From assembly GCA_905373475.1 (NCBI GenBank), contig CAJPTC010000046.1:1-5682 (forward strand): a DNA stretch of 5,682 nucleotides. The letters are read 5' to 3'. A program made the position numbers and the translations under genes. The notes beneath the pieces were generated by a model. It was not told the DNA's origin. It did no database searches and saw nothing but the letters and a program-made list of their open reading frames with translations. The stretch comes from Bacteroidia bacterium. Its GTDB lineage: Bacteria; Bacteroidota; Bacteroidia; Bacteroidales; CAJPTX01. Position 1 is the stretch's first letter, and the number at the start of each line of letters is the position of its first letter. Shown piece after piece: positions 5,651 to 5,682 of this stretch.

Positions 5651-5669
5651 CCCAAGGCGTTGCCTTGGG
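5651..5669. repeat. CCCAAGGC hairpin repeat at the window edge
   Basis: CCCAAGGC (5651-5658) and GCCTTGGG (5662-5669) form a perfect 8-bp stem with a GTT loop, followed by CTGAATTTTGTTG. A smaller stem, CCCT (5615-5618) with AGGG (5622-5625), precedes it. From memory this resembles another repeat common in Bacteroidales intergenic DNA; it probably continues beyond the window. Confidence 0.6.
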
Positions 5670-5682
5670 CTGAATTTTGTTG

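Larger units (their letters stand above)
5272..5682. other. Repeat-rich intergenic region without a convincing gene
   Basis: About 410 bp follow the receptor stop with no credible coding sequence. It begins with a terminator-like hairpin, then about 75 bp of AT-rich sequence (5327-5403) in which I see nothing distinct, then three 20-bp palindromes interleaved with short hairpins and a final CCCAAGGC...GCCTTGGG hairpin. GC-rich repeat units alternate with AT-rich spacers. This is a cluster of non-autonomous intergenic repeats. Confidence 0.8.

Noticed and set aside
5634..5682. Open frame MWVSVPPKALPWAEFC running off the right end
   Set aside because: It is formed by translating the CCCAAGGC hairpin repeat. 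It has no promoter or start context and looks like the spurious peptides such repeats often produce.

Overview
The window looks like chromosomal DNA from a member of the Bacteroidota, most likely a Bacteroidales species; a Porphyromonas-like host is a guess. The evidence is a TonB-dependent receptor with an N-terminal carboxypeptidase-regulatory-like domain, a lipoprotein with a Bacteroidota-style lipobox, a TAnnTTTG-type promoter core, and intergenic palindromes of a kind common in these genomes.

The left side (1 to about 870) is AT-rich. It holds several hairpins and one minus-strand gene for a small lipoprotein of unknown function (225-776). Behind that gene's start is a perfect 20-bp inverted repeat (819-866) whose arms look like the outward-facing tips of an IS3/IS150-type insertion sequence with its interior deleted. 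Next comes a complete, catalytically intact enolase gene, eno, on the minus strand (906-2192).

A divergent intergenic region follows, with a good Bacteroidota promoter core at 2339-2346. It appears to drive a two-gene plus-strand unit. The first gene encodes a 127-residue membrane-anchored or exported protein with an HxH...HxH histidine cluster. The second encodes a 798-residue TonB-dependent outer-membrane receptor with a CxxC in its plug and a DxDxDG loop in its barrel. Between them, the 131-nt spacer can fold into a three-way junction that ends 16 nt before the receptor start, with a competing stem just upstream. Together this suggests a metal or metal-cofactor uptake locus with a possible RNA-level control element; the substrate cannot be read from the sequence.

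The right end (5272-5682) has no convincing gene. It holds a terminator-like hairpin, three copies of the palindrome GGGCGAGGCRTGCCTCGCCC, a diverged half-copy fused into the terminator, and a set of short hairpins that differ in sequence but share a shape. This is a dense cluster of non-autonomous palindromic repeats.
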